Source of the DNA: JACADW01 sp963747985
GTDB lineage: Bacteria > Acidobacteriota > UBA6911
Assembly (NCBI GenBank): GCA_963747985.1
Contig: CAVVHG010000014.1
Span: forward strand, 1 to 64,000
Direction: 5' to 3'
Length of the DNA: 64,000 nt
Part shown: piece after piece, positions 1 to 7,508 of the stretch
How positions within the stretch are numbered: position 1 is the first letter of the stretch
Layout of the letters: every line of letters starts with the position of its first letter
Made by a program: the position numbers and the translations under genes
The notes under the pieces: model-generated
Told to the model about the DNA's origin: nothing
Databases searched by the model: none
The model's input: only the letters and a program-made list of their open reading frames with translations

Positions 1-6
1 GGCACC

Positions 7-1491
7 ATGAAAAGAACTGCGATTACCTTCGTAGCCTTGGCCTGTTTGACTCTCGTGTCTGTGGCCTGGGCTCAACAAAAGACCAGGGTTGAAAAGGATC
101 TTCTCGGTGAGAAAGAGATCCCGGCTGACGCCTATTACGGGGTGCAGACCGCGAGGGCGCTCGAGAACTTCCAGGTTTCCGGCGTGCTGATCAATCACTA
201 TGGCGGGTTCGTCGACGCCTGGGCAATTGTCAAACTGGCTGCGGCCAGAGCCAACACGGACGTCGGCGCCATGAAGCCGGAAAAGCTGCAAGCCATCGAA
301 AAAGCCTGCCAGGCCGTGCGCGACGGCAAGTATCACGACCAGTTCCTGGTCGATTGGTATCAAGGGGGCGCCGGCACCTCGACGAACATGAATGCCAATG
401 AGGTGCTCGCCAACATCGCACTGGAATTGTCGGGGCATAAGAAGGGCGAGTACCAGTACATCAGTCCGCATGATGATTTGAATATGTCCCAGTCCACCAA
501 CGATGCCTATCCCACCGCAATCAAGGTTGCGCTTCTGATCCGCAACGACAAGCTGATCGACGAGATGAAGAACCTCGTCGCCTCTTTCCGGCTGAAAGGG
601 GATGCGTTCCTGGAGATCGTGAAGATGGGCCGGACCGAGATGCAGGACGCCGTGCCCATGACCGTGGGGCAGGAATTCCATGCCTTCGCCGCGTCGCTCG
701 AGAGTGAAATCCAGCTGCTGCGCGACGCCGAGAAGTACCTGTACGCGGTCAACATGGGCGCCACCGCAATCGGAACCGGGATCAACGTTCCCAAGGGATA
801 CCCGGAGAAGTGCGCGGCTCATCTGGCCGAGCTGACAGGCAAACCGATCGTGCCGGCTTCCGACATGCTCGCAGCAACCTGGGATCAGCAGGGGTTTGTC
901 GTCTACTCGTCAGCCCTCAAGAGCCTCGCGGTGAAGTTGTCAAAGATTTCCAGCGACCTGATCCTGCTTACATCCGGCCCGCGGGCGGGCTTGTTCGAAA
1001 TCAACCTGCCGCCGCTCCAGCCCGGGTCCTCCATCATGCCGGGCAAAGTCAACCCTGTCCTGCCCGAGCTGATGAACATCGTAGCGTTTCGGGTGATGGG
1101 AAATGATTACGCCCTCAGCACGGCCGCCCATCACGGGCAGCTGCAGCTCAATGCCTACGAGCCGCTCGAGGGCCTGGCGATCGTCGAGTCCCAGAACATT
1201 ATCTTTCGCACCTCTTATTACTTCCGGGCAAAGTGCATAGACGGCATCACGGTGAATGAAAGAACTCTGCAGCACTACATGGATACCACCGTAGGAATCG
1301 TTACCGCGCTCAATCCTATCCTGGGCTACGAGAAGGCCACGGAGCTGGCTACCGAAGCCTACAAAACCAACAAAGGCATCCTCGAAATCATCCGGGAAAA
1401 GAAGATTCTGACAGAACAGCAGATCAAGGAGCTGCTCGATCCGGTGAAATTGACCGGCCTGGACAAAACCAAGTACCTGAAGAAGCTGTAA
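7..1491 (+). CDS. aspA: Aspartate ammonia-lyase (aspartase) with an export signal
   Basis: Aspartase converts L-aspartate to fumarate plus ammonia. The 494-residue product carries the fumarase/aspartase signature GSSIMPGKVNPVLPE near residue 340, which is the mobile catalytic loop, and the substrate-site motif TSTNMNANEVLAN near residue 125. Residues 1-22 form a clear signal peptide ending AWA before QQ. The known aspartase N-terminus (DLLGEKEIPADAYYGV) starts only after it, so this enzyme looks periplasmic, whereas family members are usually cytosolic. The next gene is an exported asparaginase and the third is a C4-dicarboxylate antiporter, which fits an Asn to Asp to fumarate route outside the inner membrane. 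The ATG lies six bases from the window edge, so its ribosome binding site cannot be judged. Family assignment is secure; export is inferred from sequence. Confidence 0.93.
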   Translation: MKRTAITFVALACLTLVSVAWAQQKTRVEKDLLGEKEIPADAYYGVQTARALENFQVSGVLINHYGGFVDAWAIVKLAAARANTDVGAMKPEKLQAIEKACQAVRDGKYHDQFLVDWYQGGAGTSTNMNANEVLANIALELSGHKKGEYQYISPHDDLNMSQSTNDAYPTAIKVALLIRNDKLIDEMKNLVASFRLKGDAFLEIVKMGRTEMQDAVPMTVGQEFHAFAASLESEIQLLRDAEKYLYAVNMGATAIGTGINVPKGYPEKCAAHLAELTGKPIVPASDMLAATWDQQGFVVYSSALKSLAVKLSKISSDLILLTSGPRAGLFEINLPPLQPGSSIMPGKVNPVLPELMNIVAFRVMGNDYALSTAAHHGQLQLNAYEPLEGLAIVESQNIIFRTSYYFRAKCIDGITVNERTLQHYMDTTVGIVTALNPILGYEKATELATEAYKTNKGILEIIREKKILTEQQIKELLDPVKLTGLDKTKYLKKL

Positions 1492-1516
1492 CAATTCCGT
1501 GAAGGGAGGACGTCCC

Positions 1517-2590
1517 ATGAGATTGAAATCCGAAACCCGATTGTTGTCGCTTGTTCTTCTTATTCTTGCATGCGGACACATCTCTGCCGCTCAGCAGAAG
1601 AAGCTGCCCAACATTGTTATCCTGGCCACCGGGGGCACGATCGCCGGAGCAGCAGCCACAGGCACCCAAGCCGCCTACACGTCCGGCGCAGTGACGATCG
1701 ACGCGATGCTTGCGGCTGTTCCCGGCATTCGCGACCTGGCCAACATCAAAGGCGAGCAGATCTCCAATGTCGGATCGCAGGACATGAGCATGGACATCAT
1801 GCTCACCGTCGCCAAGCGGTGCAATGAACTGCTGGCGAAGAACGACGTCGACGGCATTGTGATCACACACGGCACGGACACCATGGAAGAAACCGCGTTC
1901 TTCCTTAACCTTGTGATCAAGAGCGAGAAACCCGTGGTAATGGTTGGCTCGATGCGGCCCTCCACGGCGGTCAGCGCGGACGGGCCCTTGAACCTGTACG
2001 ATGGGGTCGCGGTCGCCGGTGACCCCAATTCCAAAGGGCGCGGTGTCCTGGTGGTGATGAACGATTGGATACACGCAGCGCACTCGCTGACCAAGACAAG
2101 CACCACGGCCATCCAGACGTTTATGTCGCCCCTGCGCGGTCTTGTGGGTGTTTCCACTTACGGCAAGAATGATTTCTTCAACTCACCACAGTGGAAGCAC
2201 ACTACCGCGAGCGAATTCGACATAACAAATGTCACCAAGCTGCCCCGCGTGGACATTATTTTCGCCTGCGCCGACATGTCTCCGGATCTGATAGATGCGG
2301 CCGCGGCCAATGGCGCCAAAGGCATCGTCATCGCGGGCGTGGGCAACGGCAACATGAACAAGGCCTCGCTGGAGGCGGCACAGCGCGTCGCCAAGAAGGG
2401 CGTCGTAGTGGTCAGAAGCAGCCGCGTGGCCACAGGAGCTGTCGGGCGCAATGTGGAGGTAAACGATGACGAAATGGGCTTCGTGGCCTCCGATGAACTC
2501 AATCCCCAGAAGTCGAGGATCTTACTGATGCTGGCGCTGCTCAAGCCGCGCAGTACGATGGAGATCCAGAAGCTGTTCCAGACCTACTGA
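1517..2590 (+). CDS. ansB: Type II L-asparaginase, exported
   Basis: Asparaginase hydrolyses L-asparagine to aspartate and ammonia. The protein has both catalytic threonine motifs, ILATGGTIAG near residue 40 and the second block THGTDTMEET near residue 118, and the full length of type II enzymes. The start at 1517 is chosen because GGGAGG lies just upstream and the product then begins with a basic, hydrophobic signal peptide ending SAAQQ. An in-frame GTG at 1499 would place the Shine-Dalgarno inside the gene. The gene follows the aspartase by 25 bases, so the two are probably cotranscribed, and its product is the substrate of that aspartase. High confidence. Confidence 0.94.
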   Translation: MRLKSETRLLSLVLLILACGHISAAQQKKLPNIVILATGGTIAGAAATGTQAAYTSGAVTIDAMLAAVPGIRDLANIKGEQISNVGSQDMSMDIMLTVAKRCNELLAKNDVDGIVITHGTDTMEETAFFLNLVIKSEKPVVMVGSMRPSTAVSADGPLNLYDGVAVAGDPNSKGRGVLVVMNDWIHAAHSLTKTSTTAIQTFMSPLRGLVGVSTYGKNDFFNSPQWKHTTASEFDITNVTKLPRVDIIFACADMSPDLIDAAAANGAKGIVIAGVGNGNMNKASLEAAQRVAKKGVVVVRSSRVATGAVGRNVEVNDDEMGFVASDELNPQKSRILLMLALLKPRSTMEIQKLFQTY

Positions 2591-2649
2591 CCGCGTCAGG
2601 GCCGGATGGAGCACCCTTGCGTGACGGCCTTTCATCAGACAGGGTTCTC

Positions 2650-2890
2650 AGGCCTGAAAGGCCTGCACAGAACAGCCCAGGGTTGAAACGCGCGCTAAAC
2701 CATCGCGCGTTTCAACCCTGGGTTTCACGGGAGTTGAGGATTTGTTCCCTGAAGGGGAACAACTGATTCCTCTCACATCTGAGTGACTTGAGCTGTTGAA
2801 CCCATTCAGGGTTCATCCGATCTAAGTCCCATAGTCCCGGGGCGGCGCTTCGCTTGCCCCGGGCTGTCCTGTCGGATCCTTTCAGGATCC
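2650..2890. repeat. Array of small intergenic hairpins, mostly with TGAAA/TTTCA-type loops
   Basis: The 398-base gap between ansB and dcuA has no convincing gene but holds a string of inverted repeats: 2650-2664 (aggcc, loop tgaaa, ggcct); 2676-2722 (perfect 19-bp arms, 9-base loop); 2743-2761 (tgttccc, loop tgaag, gggaaca); 2797-2815 (tgaaccc, loop attca, gggttca); 2836-2863 (cccggggc and gccccggg); 2874-2890 (ggatcc, loop tttca, ggatcc). The 19-bp palindrome could end the aspA-ansB transcript but has no T tract. A second array of similar design lies at 20340-20529. Confidence 0.75.
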
Positions 2891-2988
2891 TCGGAGTCCA
2901 GTTAAGCAAAGCGACCTGATTTTCAGTATCTGAATCGCGGCGGCAATCTGGCCGACACCTGTTCTCTAAGTTTCAGGAGGGCAAACCG

Positions 2989-4323
2989 ATGATCTGGATA
3001 GAGCTTGCCATTCTCCTTGCGTGCATCCTGATCGGTGCACGCCTGGGAGGGATTGCGTTGGGCACGGTCGCAGGCCTCGGGCTTGTCCTGTTCGTATTCG
3101 CCTTCGCGCTCCCTCCGGGGGGGCCTCCGGGGACCGTCATCGGCATGATCATTGCGGTTATTACCGCGCTGGCGACGATGCAGGCCGCCGGAGGGCTCGA
3201 CTACCTGGTCGCGCTCGCCGAGAAGATCATGCGCAGGCACCCGCAGTACATCACTTTCATCGCTCCCGTCGCCACCTACATCCTGGTCCTGGCATCGGGC
3301 ACCACGCATGTCATCTATGCCCTCCTGCCGGTCATCGCCGAGGTCTCGCGCAAGGCTGATGTCCGCCCCGAGCGGCCGCTCTCGATCAGCGTCATCGCGG
3401 GTTTCCAGGGCGTTCTTGCATCCCCGATCTCGGCGGCGACCGTGGCCATGATCGGCCTGCTTGCCGGAGCCAGTGTATCGCTGCCGCGCCTGCTTGCAGT
3501 CATCATCCCCTCCACATTTGTTGCCGTTCTGATCGGCGCCCTCTCGGTGGCCTGGCGGGGAGCGAAATTGAGCGAGGATCCCGAATATCAGAAACGTCTG
3601 GCGAGCGGCGCAGTAAAACCTCCCGAACCGCTGCCGGCCTTCCAGGCAAAACAGCTCTTCAATGCCCGCGGATCGACACTGCTGTTCCTCACCGGCATAG
3701 GCCTGGTTGTGCTGATCGGCATGTTTCCGAACCTGCGCCCCGTTTATCAGACCGTTGAAAATGGCGCCGTCGATACCGACCAGGTGAGCATGGGGATGGC
3801 AATCATGATCGTCATGCTTGCCATTGCAGGACTCACGATGATCCTCTTCAAAGCCTCTCCCGAAGGAGCGCTGAAGGGAACCATCATGCGCAGCGGGATC
3901 GCGGCAGTCATTTCAATCGTCGGAGTCTCCTGGCTGGGCTCTTCCTTCTTCGCGGGCAATCGGAGCACCATCGTCAGCGGAATATCCGACCTGATCCGGA
4001 ACTACCCGTCGACGTTTGCCGTTGGCCTTTTCGCCCTCTCGACGATGCTCTTCAGTGCCGCCGCGACGGTTGTCATACTCGTACCGGTAGGTCTGGCATT
4101 GGGGCTGAAGCCCATGCTGCTGGTCGCGCTCTATCCCGCGGCCAACAGTGTCTTCTTCCTGCCGACGTACGGGACGCTGCTCGCCGCCGTCTCCTTTGAT
4201 CAGACTGGAACGACCAAAATCGGGAAGTACCTGCTGAACCACAGTTTCATGCTGCCGGGGATGGTTACCGTCGTTACGGCCATCGTCATCGCCCTTTTGT
4301 TGACCTCGATCCTTCCGGGCTGA
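2989..4323 (+). CDS. dcuA: Anaerobic C4-dicarboxylate antiporter, DcuA type
   Basis: DcuA-family proteins exchange aspartate or fumarate for succinate across the inner membrane. The 444-residue protein matches the family along its length: an N-terminal GARLGGIALG block, AGGLDYLVALAEKIMRR near residue 65, the ASPISAATV segment near 145, SEDPEYQKRL near 190, and a C-terminal PTYGTLLAAVSFDQTGTTKI block. About ten hydrophobic segments are visible. AGGAGG precedes the ATG at 2989. It follows the exported asparaginase and aspartase genes on the same strand, so it probably imports the fumarate or aspartate they produce. The 398-base hairpin-rich gap leaves open whether it has its own promoter. Confidence 0.93.
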   Translation: MIWIELAILLACILIGARLGGIALGTVAGLGLVLFVFAFALPPGGPPGTVIGMIIAVITALATMQAAGGLDYLVALAEKIMRRHPQYITFIAPVATYILVLASGTTHVIYALLPVIAEVSRKADVRPERPLSISVIAGFQGVLASPISAATVAMIGLLAGASVSLPRLLAVIIPSTFVAVLIGALSVAWRGAKLSEDPEYQKRLASGAVKPPEPLPAFQAKQLFNARGSTLLFLTGIGLVVLIGMFPNLRPVYQTVENGAVDTDQVSMGMAIMIVMLAIAGLTMILFKASPEGALKGTIMRSGIAAVISIVGVSWLGSSFFAGNRSTIVSGISDLIRNYPSTFAVGLFALSTMLFSAAATVVILVPVGLALGLKPMLLVALYPAANSVFFLPTYGTLLAAVSFDQTGTTKIGKYLLNHSFMLPGMVTVVTAIVIALLLTSILPG

Positions 4324-4445
4324 TGTGCGTGATGTGCTGCAAGTCGCGGAACTCGAAGAAAAGCTCGTTGGCATCAACCATCAATGGCTGCATTCCGGTG
4401 AATGGCAGCATAGGTGGGTCGCAGGATCACCTGTGAGTTCGAGGA

Positions 4446-4685
4446 TCATGCCTTCTCATACGTATTCATAAAGTCCTCCCCGAGATGCCGCTCTGGCTGA
4501 TGATGGTGCGGAGGGTGGAGCCTTTGATTGTGCGATGATTGGGCATGGTCAGGGGAGTTCTGGTCCCGTCCAAGTTTTGCCGCTCCATCGCTATATGATT
4601 GCCTTCGCGAATCAGTCGGAAGCCAAGGATTTCCAGGGTCCTGACTACCCTAGTCATGGGGGGCGTCAACGGGAAACTTGGGCAT
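4446..4685 (-). pseudogene. hicA: HicA-family toxin, apparently frameshifted at both ends
   Basis: HicA toxins are small double-stranded-RNA-binding-fold mRNA interferases. The middle of this gene reads clearly as HicA (RTLEILGFRLIREGNHIAME, then PNHRTIKGSTLRTIISQSGI, with the usual G-x-H catalytic region). The expected start is the ATG at 4685, which overlaps the hicB stop as TGATG and encodes MPKFPV as in the family, but it runs into a stop after 11 codons. One extra base around 4667-4670 separates it from the HicA frame. Near 4475 one base is missing: the current frame stops as GISGRTL at 4466, while the neighbouring frame would give the family-like ending GEDFMNTYEKA, stopping at 4446. 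A shortened protein could still start at the ATG at 4657. Confidence 0.7.
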
Positions 4686-4912
4686 CAGACTGCGACTTTG
4701 GTCTCAGCGATGAATGCATCAAGAACGGGTTGATCAGTTTCAAGGGCCTCTTGTCCGAAGGTCTGGATGTGGAACTGGATCGCGGAGTTCACGTCAGCCA
4801 GAGCCTGTTCATAGGTGTCTCCCTGTCCGACGACAACACCTCTCAGGCCGATCGGATATGCCACATAACCGTCCGCGTGCCTTTCCACAATCACCTTAAA
4901 CTGCTTCGTCAT
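4685..4912 (-). CDS. hicB: HicB-family antitoxin (short form)
   Basis: This 75-residue protein has the HicB partial RNase-H-like fold: an N-terminal FKVIVERHADGYVAYPIGLRG strand pair followed by GDTYEQALADVNSAIQFHI. HicB proteins bind and neutralise HicA. This is the short form and shows no C-terminal helix-turn-helix or ribbon-helix-helix extension, so autoregulation through that domain is not expected. The gene precedes hicA and overlaps its expected start codon by one base (TGATG), the usual translational coupling of such pairs. The antitoxin is intact although the toxin reading frame appears broken. Confidence 0.82.
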   Translation of the reverse strand: MTKQFKVIVERHADGYVAYPIGLRGVVVGQGDTYEQALADVNSAIQFHIQTFGQEALETDQPVLDAFIAETKVAV

Positions 4913-5057
4913 GGCAAGTCTCGATATAATCCAAAGTATAGCATGGCAGGTCTATTCCACGGACTGCAGTCGCGCACGATGCCCAAGTCGGGATCCAAGT
5001 AGGTCAGCGTGGATGTCCTGGCACTAATGGGCCTGCGTTCCGTGCTGTTCTGCCGGA

Positions 5058-6827
5058 TTACTCCGTTCTTGATGATCGGGAGTCCACCCGGAAGCCGTGG
5101 GGACGGTATCCCGGGCCACGATACTGTTCAGGGATGGCCACCGTATTGCCGTCTCGCAGCGACGTATAGTGCGGCGACATAATCTCAACACCCGCTTCGC
5201 AAAACGCGTCCTGGATCTTCGCGTGCAACACCGCATAGATGTCATTAATTTCCTGCGGCCTGTCGGTGTAGGCGTTGATCTCATATGTGACGTAGAAATC
5301 GTTGAGCGCCGTCTGCCAGACGAAGGGCTTGGGTTCCGACAGTATCCCCTGGGTCTCGGTCGCAGCGCGGATCAACAGTTCATGTATTTTCCGCCACGGC
5401 GCGTCGTAGCCGATCGTCACGCTCGTGTGAAGGATGAGGCCGGGTGTCTTCCCCTTGCGGGAAAAGTTGATCACCGAACTGTTGAGGATGATCGAGTTGG
5501 GAATCGTGACCTCCTCGTTCTTGATCGTCCGGATGCGCGTGGCCAGCATCGAGGTTTTCAGAATGTCACCGTATGTGTCTCCGATCTGCACGCGGTCACC
5601 CAGGCGGAAGGCGCCGGTATAGGTCAGGACGAGTCCGGCAATCATGTTCGAGAGCGAAGAGCTCGAAGCCAGAGAGATCAGAACGCCCATGAATACAGAC
5701 ACTCCTGTGAATGCGGGCGAGCTCGAGGCCGGCAGGTAAGGAAAAGCGACGACAACCCCGAAGGCAACGAGAAGTAAACGCGCAATCTTGTTCGTCGGAT
5801 CAGCCCACTCGGGCGGGAAATCCGGGAATACAAGCCGGCCGCTCTGGATCTGGGAAAAGAAAAATGCGACGAGCCTGATTGCCAGGTAGATGACCACAGT
5901 GATGAAGAGAACAAACAGCAGCTTCGGGAGATAACTCAGAAACGCCGTCCCGGCGACGCGAAGAGGGGCCAGCAGATAGCCGAACAGCTGGAGCGAGACG
6001 GGCCGGGTCCACGGAAACAATCCAAGCACGTAAGTGAGATAGAGATCGATCACAAGAACGGTGACCACGATCCGCATCACGAGGATGAGTTCATGGATCG
6101 TGCGCGCGACACGGTCGGCTGAAATAATCTGCAGTTTCTGCAGGCGCAGCGAATCCGGCCATCGAGATCCCTGGAGACGGCCGTGGAGCCGCCGCGAGAG
6201 CCTGCCTATCAGCCACAGAACGGCTACCAGAGCGATCGTGCTGAGTATCGCGTAAATGCTCGAGCGGATGAGCGTTGCGGGCGCGTAGCGGAGTCGTTCG
6301 TTCCGAACGGCCGTTTCGAGCTCCTTCGCGTACTCCCGCGCCAATCGTTCCCGCGGGATCCCTACCGTTGCCGCATCGGCCTTCGTGACGGCCATCACCC
6401 GATGCTGACCGATGCGCAGCTCCGAGGAGCCCCCTACCTCCACGACCGACACCTTCAGGTCCTGGATGGACCGATCGCGAATGATCGCGCGGAGCCGCTC
6501 GCCGATGCGTTCGGCACGAAATTCCGGGGTATACGGGCCAATTCCGGTCAGTATCCAGACGGCGGGCTCGCCCCCGACCAGCACCGGGGCTACAGGAGGG
6601 CTTTCTTCCTCGACGCCTCCCGAGGGGGTGGCAGCCTCACCAGGCGGCGAACCGGTACTTGTTGTCGCCGGTGGTTGAGCCGACCCTGTCAGTGGACAAA
6701 GCGTGAGCGCTAACACAATCGCCATAACGGGAATCAGGCCTGGCCAGGGCTGGCTCTCTCGGCCGAAACTCGCCCCGGCTGCAACGATACACATGCCAGT
6801 TCTCTTGGTATTCAGGAGTACATTCAT
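5058..6827 (-). CDS. MscS-family mechanosensitive ion channel with a periplasmic N-terminal domain
   Basis: MscS channels open under membrane tension and release solutes during osmotic downshock. The protein has an N-terminal signal or anchor segment (LIPVMAIVLALTLCPL), a low-complexity proline/threonine linker, a soluble domain of about 120 residues, then several transmembrane helices. The MscS core is clear: the pore-lining region around SLASSSSLSNMIAGLVL, then the beta domain GDRVQIGDTYGDIL and TIPNSIILNSSVINFSR. The C-terminal domain ends with a short charged tail. The start at 6827 is preferred because GAGGAG lies upstream on that strand; 6794 is an alternative and a longer form to 6929 is possible. 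The channel assignment is firm; the role of the N-terminal domain is unknown. Confidence 0.88.
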   Translation of the reverse strand: MNVLLNTKRTGMCIVAAGASFGRESQPWPGLIPVMAIVLALTLCPLTGSAQPPATTSTGSPPGEAATPSGGVEEESPPVAPVLVGGEPAVWILTGIGPYTPEFRAERIGERLRAIIRDRSIQDLKVSVVEVGGSSELRIGQHRVMAVTKADAATVGIPRERLAREYAKELETAVRNERLRYAPATLIRSSIYAILSTIALVAVLWLIGRLSRRLHGRLQGSRWPDSLRLQKLQIISADRVARTIHELILVMRIVVTVLVIDLYLTYVLGLFPWTRPVSLQLFGYLLAPLRVAGTAFLSYLPKLLFVLFITVVIYLAIRLVAFFFSQIQSGRLVFPDFPPEWADPTNKIARLLLVAFGVVVAFPYLPASSSPAFTGVSVFMGVLISLASSSSLSNMIAGLVLTYTGAFRLGDRVQIGDTYGDILKTSMLATRIRTIKNEEVTIPNSIILNSSVINFSRKGKTPGLILHTSVTIGYDAPWRKIHELLIRAATETQGILSEPKPFVWQTALNDFYVTYEINAYTDRPQEINDIYAVLHAKIQDAFCEAGVEIMSPHYTSLRDGNTVAIPEQYRGPGYRPHGFRVDSRSSRTE

Positions 6828-7085
6828 TCCCCGTCTCGCTCCTCGTAGGTTCGCGCGCAGCCTTCCGGCGGTGGAGTCGCTGCCTCGCTTTCGCGTCAGA
6901 CAGGCTGCATCCTCACCGCTATTTTCCATTGGTACTGCTGCCGATTCTCAACCTACTCAGTTCGGGAGGGCAAGGCCTTTCTGCGAGATACCTGACGGCG
7001 CTCATTCTCGAAAAAGGGATTTCTCATTTCTGGTTGCTGAGGCGCTCGAAGCGAGCCGTCAGGGACTAGGGATTTTCCCAGTAGC

Positions 7086-7418
7086 ATGTGCCATGAGCCG
7101 TGCATAGGATTCAGAGACGCGGTGAAAACCGGCACCGCTGCCCATGGAGAGAGCGGAAACATAATAGCCAGTTTGGACGGGAAGCTGGATTCCGATGGAA
7201 AGACTGCAAAGGTTAACGGCTCCCTGTCTCTGGAGAGGCTGAAGTTGTCGCCCAAAGGCTCGCCCGCCGGTCGTTCCATCCAGGTGAAGTTCGCCACTGA
7301 TTACAGCCTGGAGAGACAGGCCGGGACGAGGCTGGTTGTCGACCGCCGCAAGCATCGTTGTTGCCGTTGGCCGCAGAAGTCGCGGATCCAGGGGGTTACG
7401 GTTCGGCTGAGTTTTTGA
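7086..7418 (+). pseudogene. Fragment of an AsmA-like or DUF748-like envelope protein
   Basis: Residues 18-77 of this open frame (around 7137-7320) read like a piece of the repetitive beta-rich domain of AsmA-type proteins: NIIASLDGKLDSDG, then VNGSLSLERLKLSPKGSPAG and VKFATDYSLERQAGT. Full AsmA proteins have many hundreds of residues, an N-terminal membrane anchor and a C-terminal conserved region, all absent here. The sequence after about 7330 becomes cysteine- and arginine-rich and non-homologous, and nothing recognisable precedes 7125. I read this as a gene remnant rather than a working small gene. The flanking stretch from 6828 to 7508 holds no other recognisable gene. Confidence 0.45.
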
Positions 7419-7508
7419 CCATACGGGCAGGGAGTGGATTTTGCGTCGCAATCGCGGTGGGTCCCAATGCGCACCCTTATCTCACACGGCGAATGTCAGG
7501 GGGTAGTT

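Noticed and set aside
2650..2890. CRISPR or riboswitch at the hairpin array
   Set aside because: Stems differ in sequence, no direct repeats with unique spacers, and no known riboswitch core was recognised.
4466..4669. HicA starting from TTG at 4669 as the native start
   Set aside because: The TTG has no ribosome binding site, and the ATG at 4685 with the TGATG overlap and MPKFPV fits the family; the frame break is the better reading.
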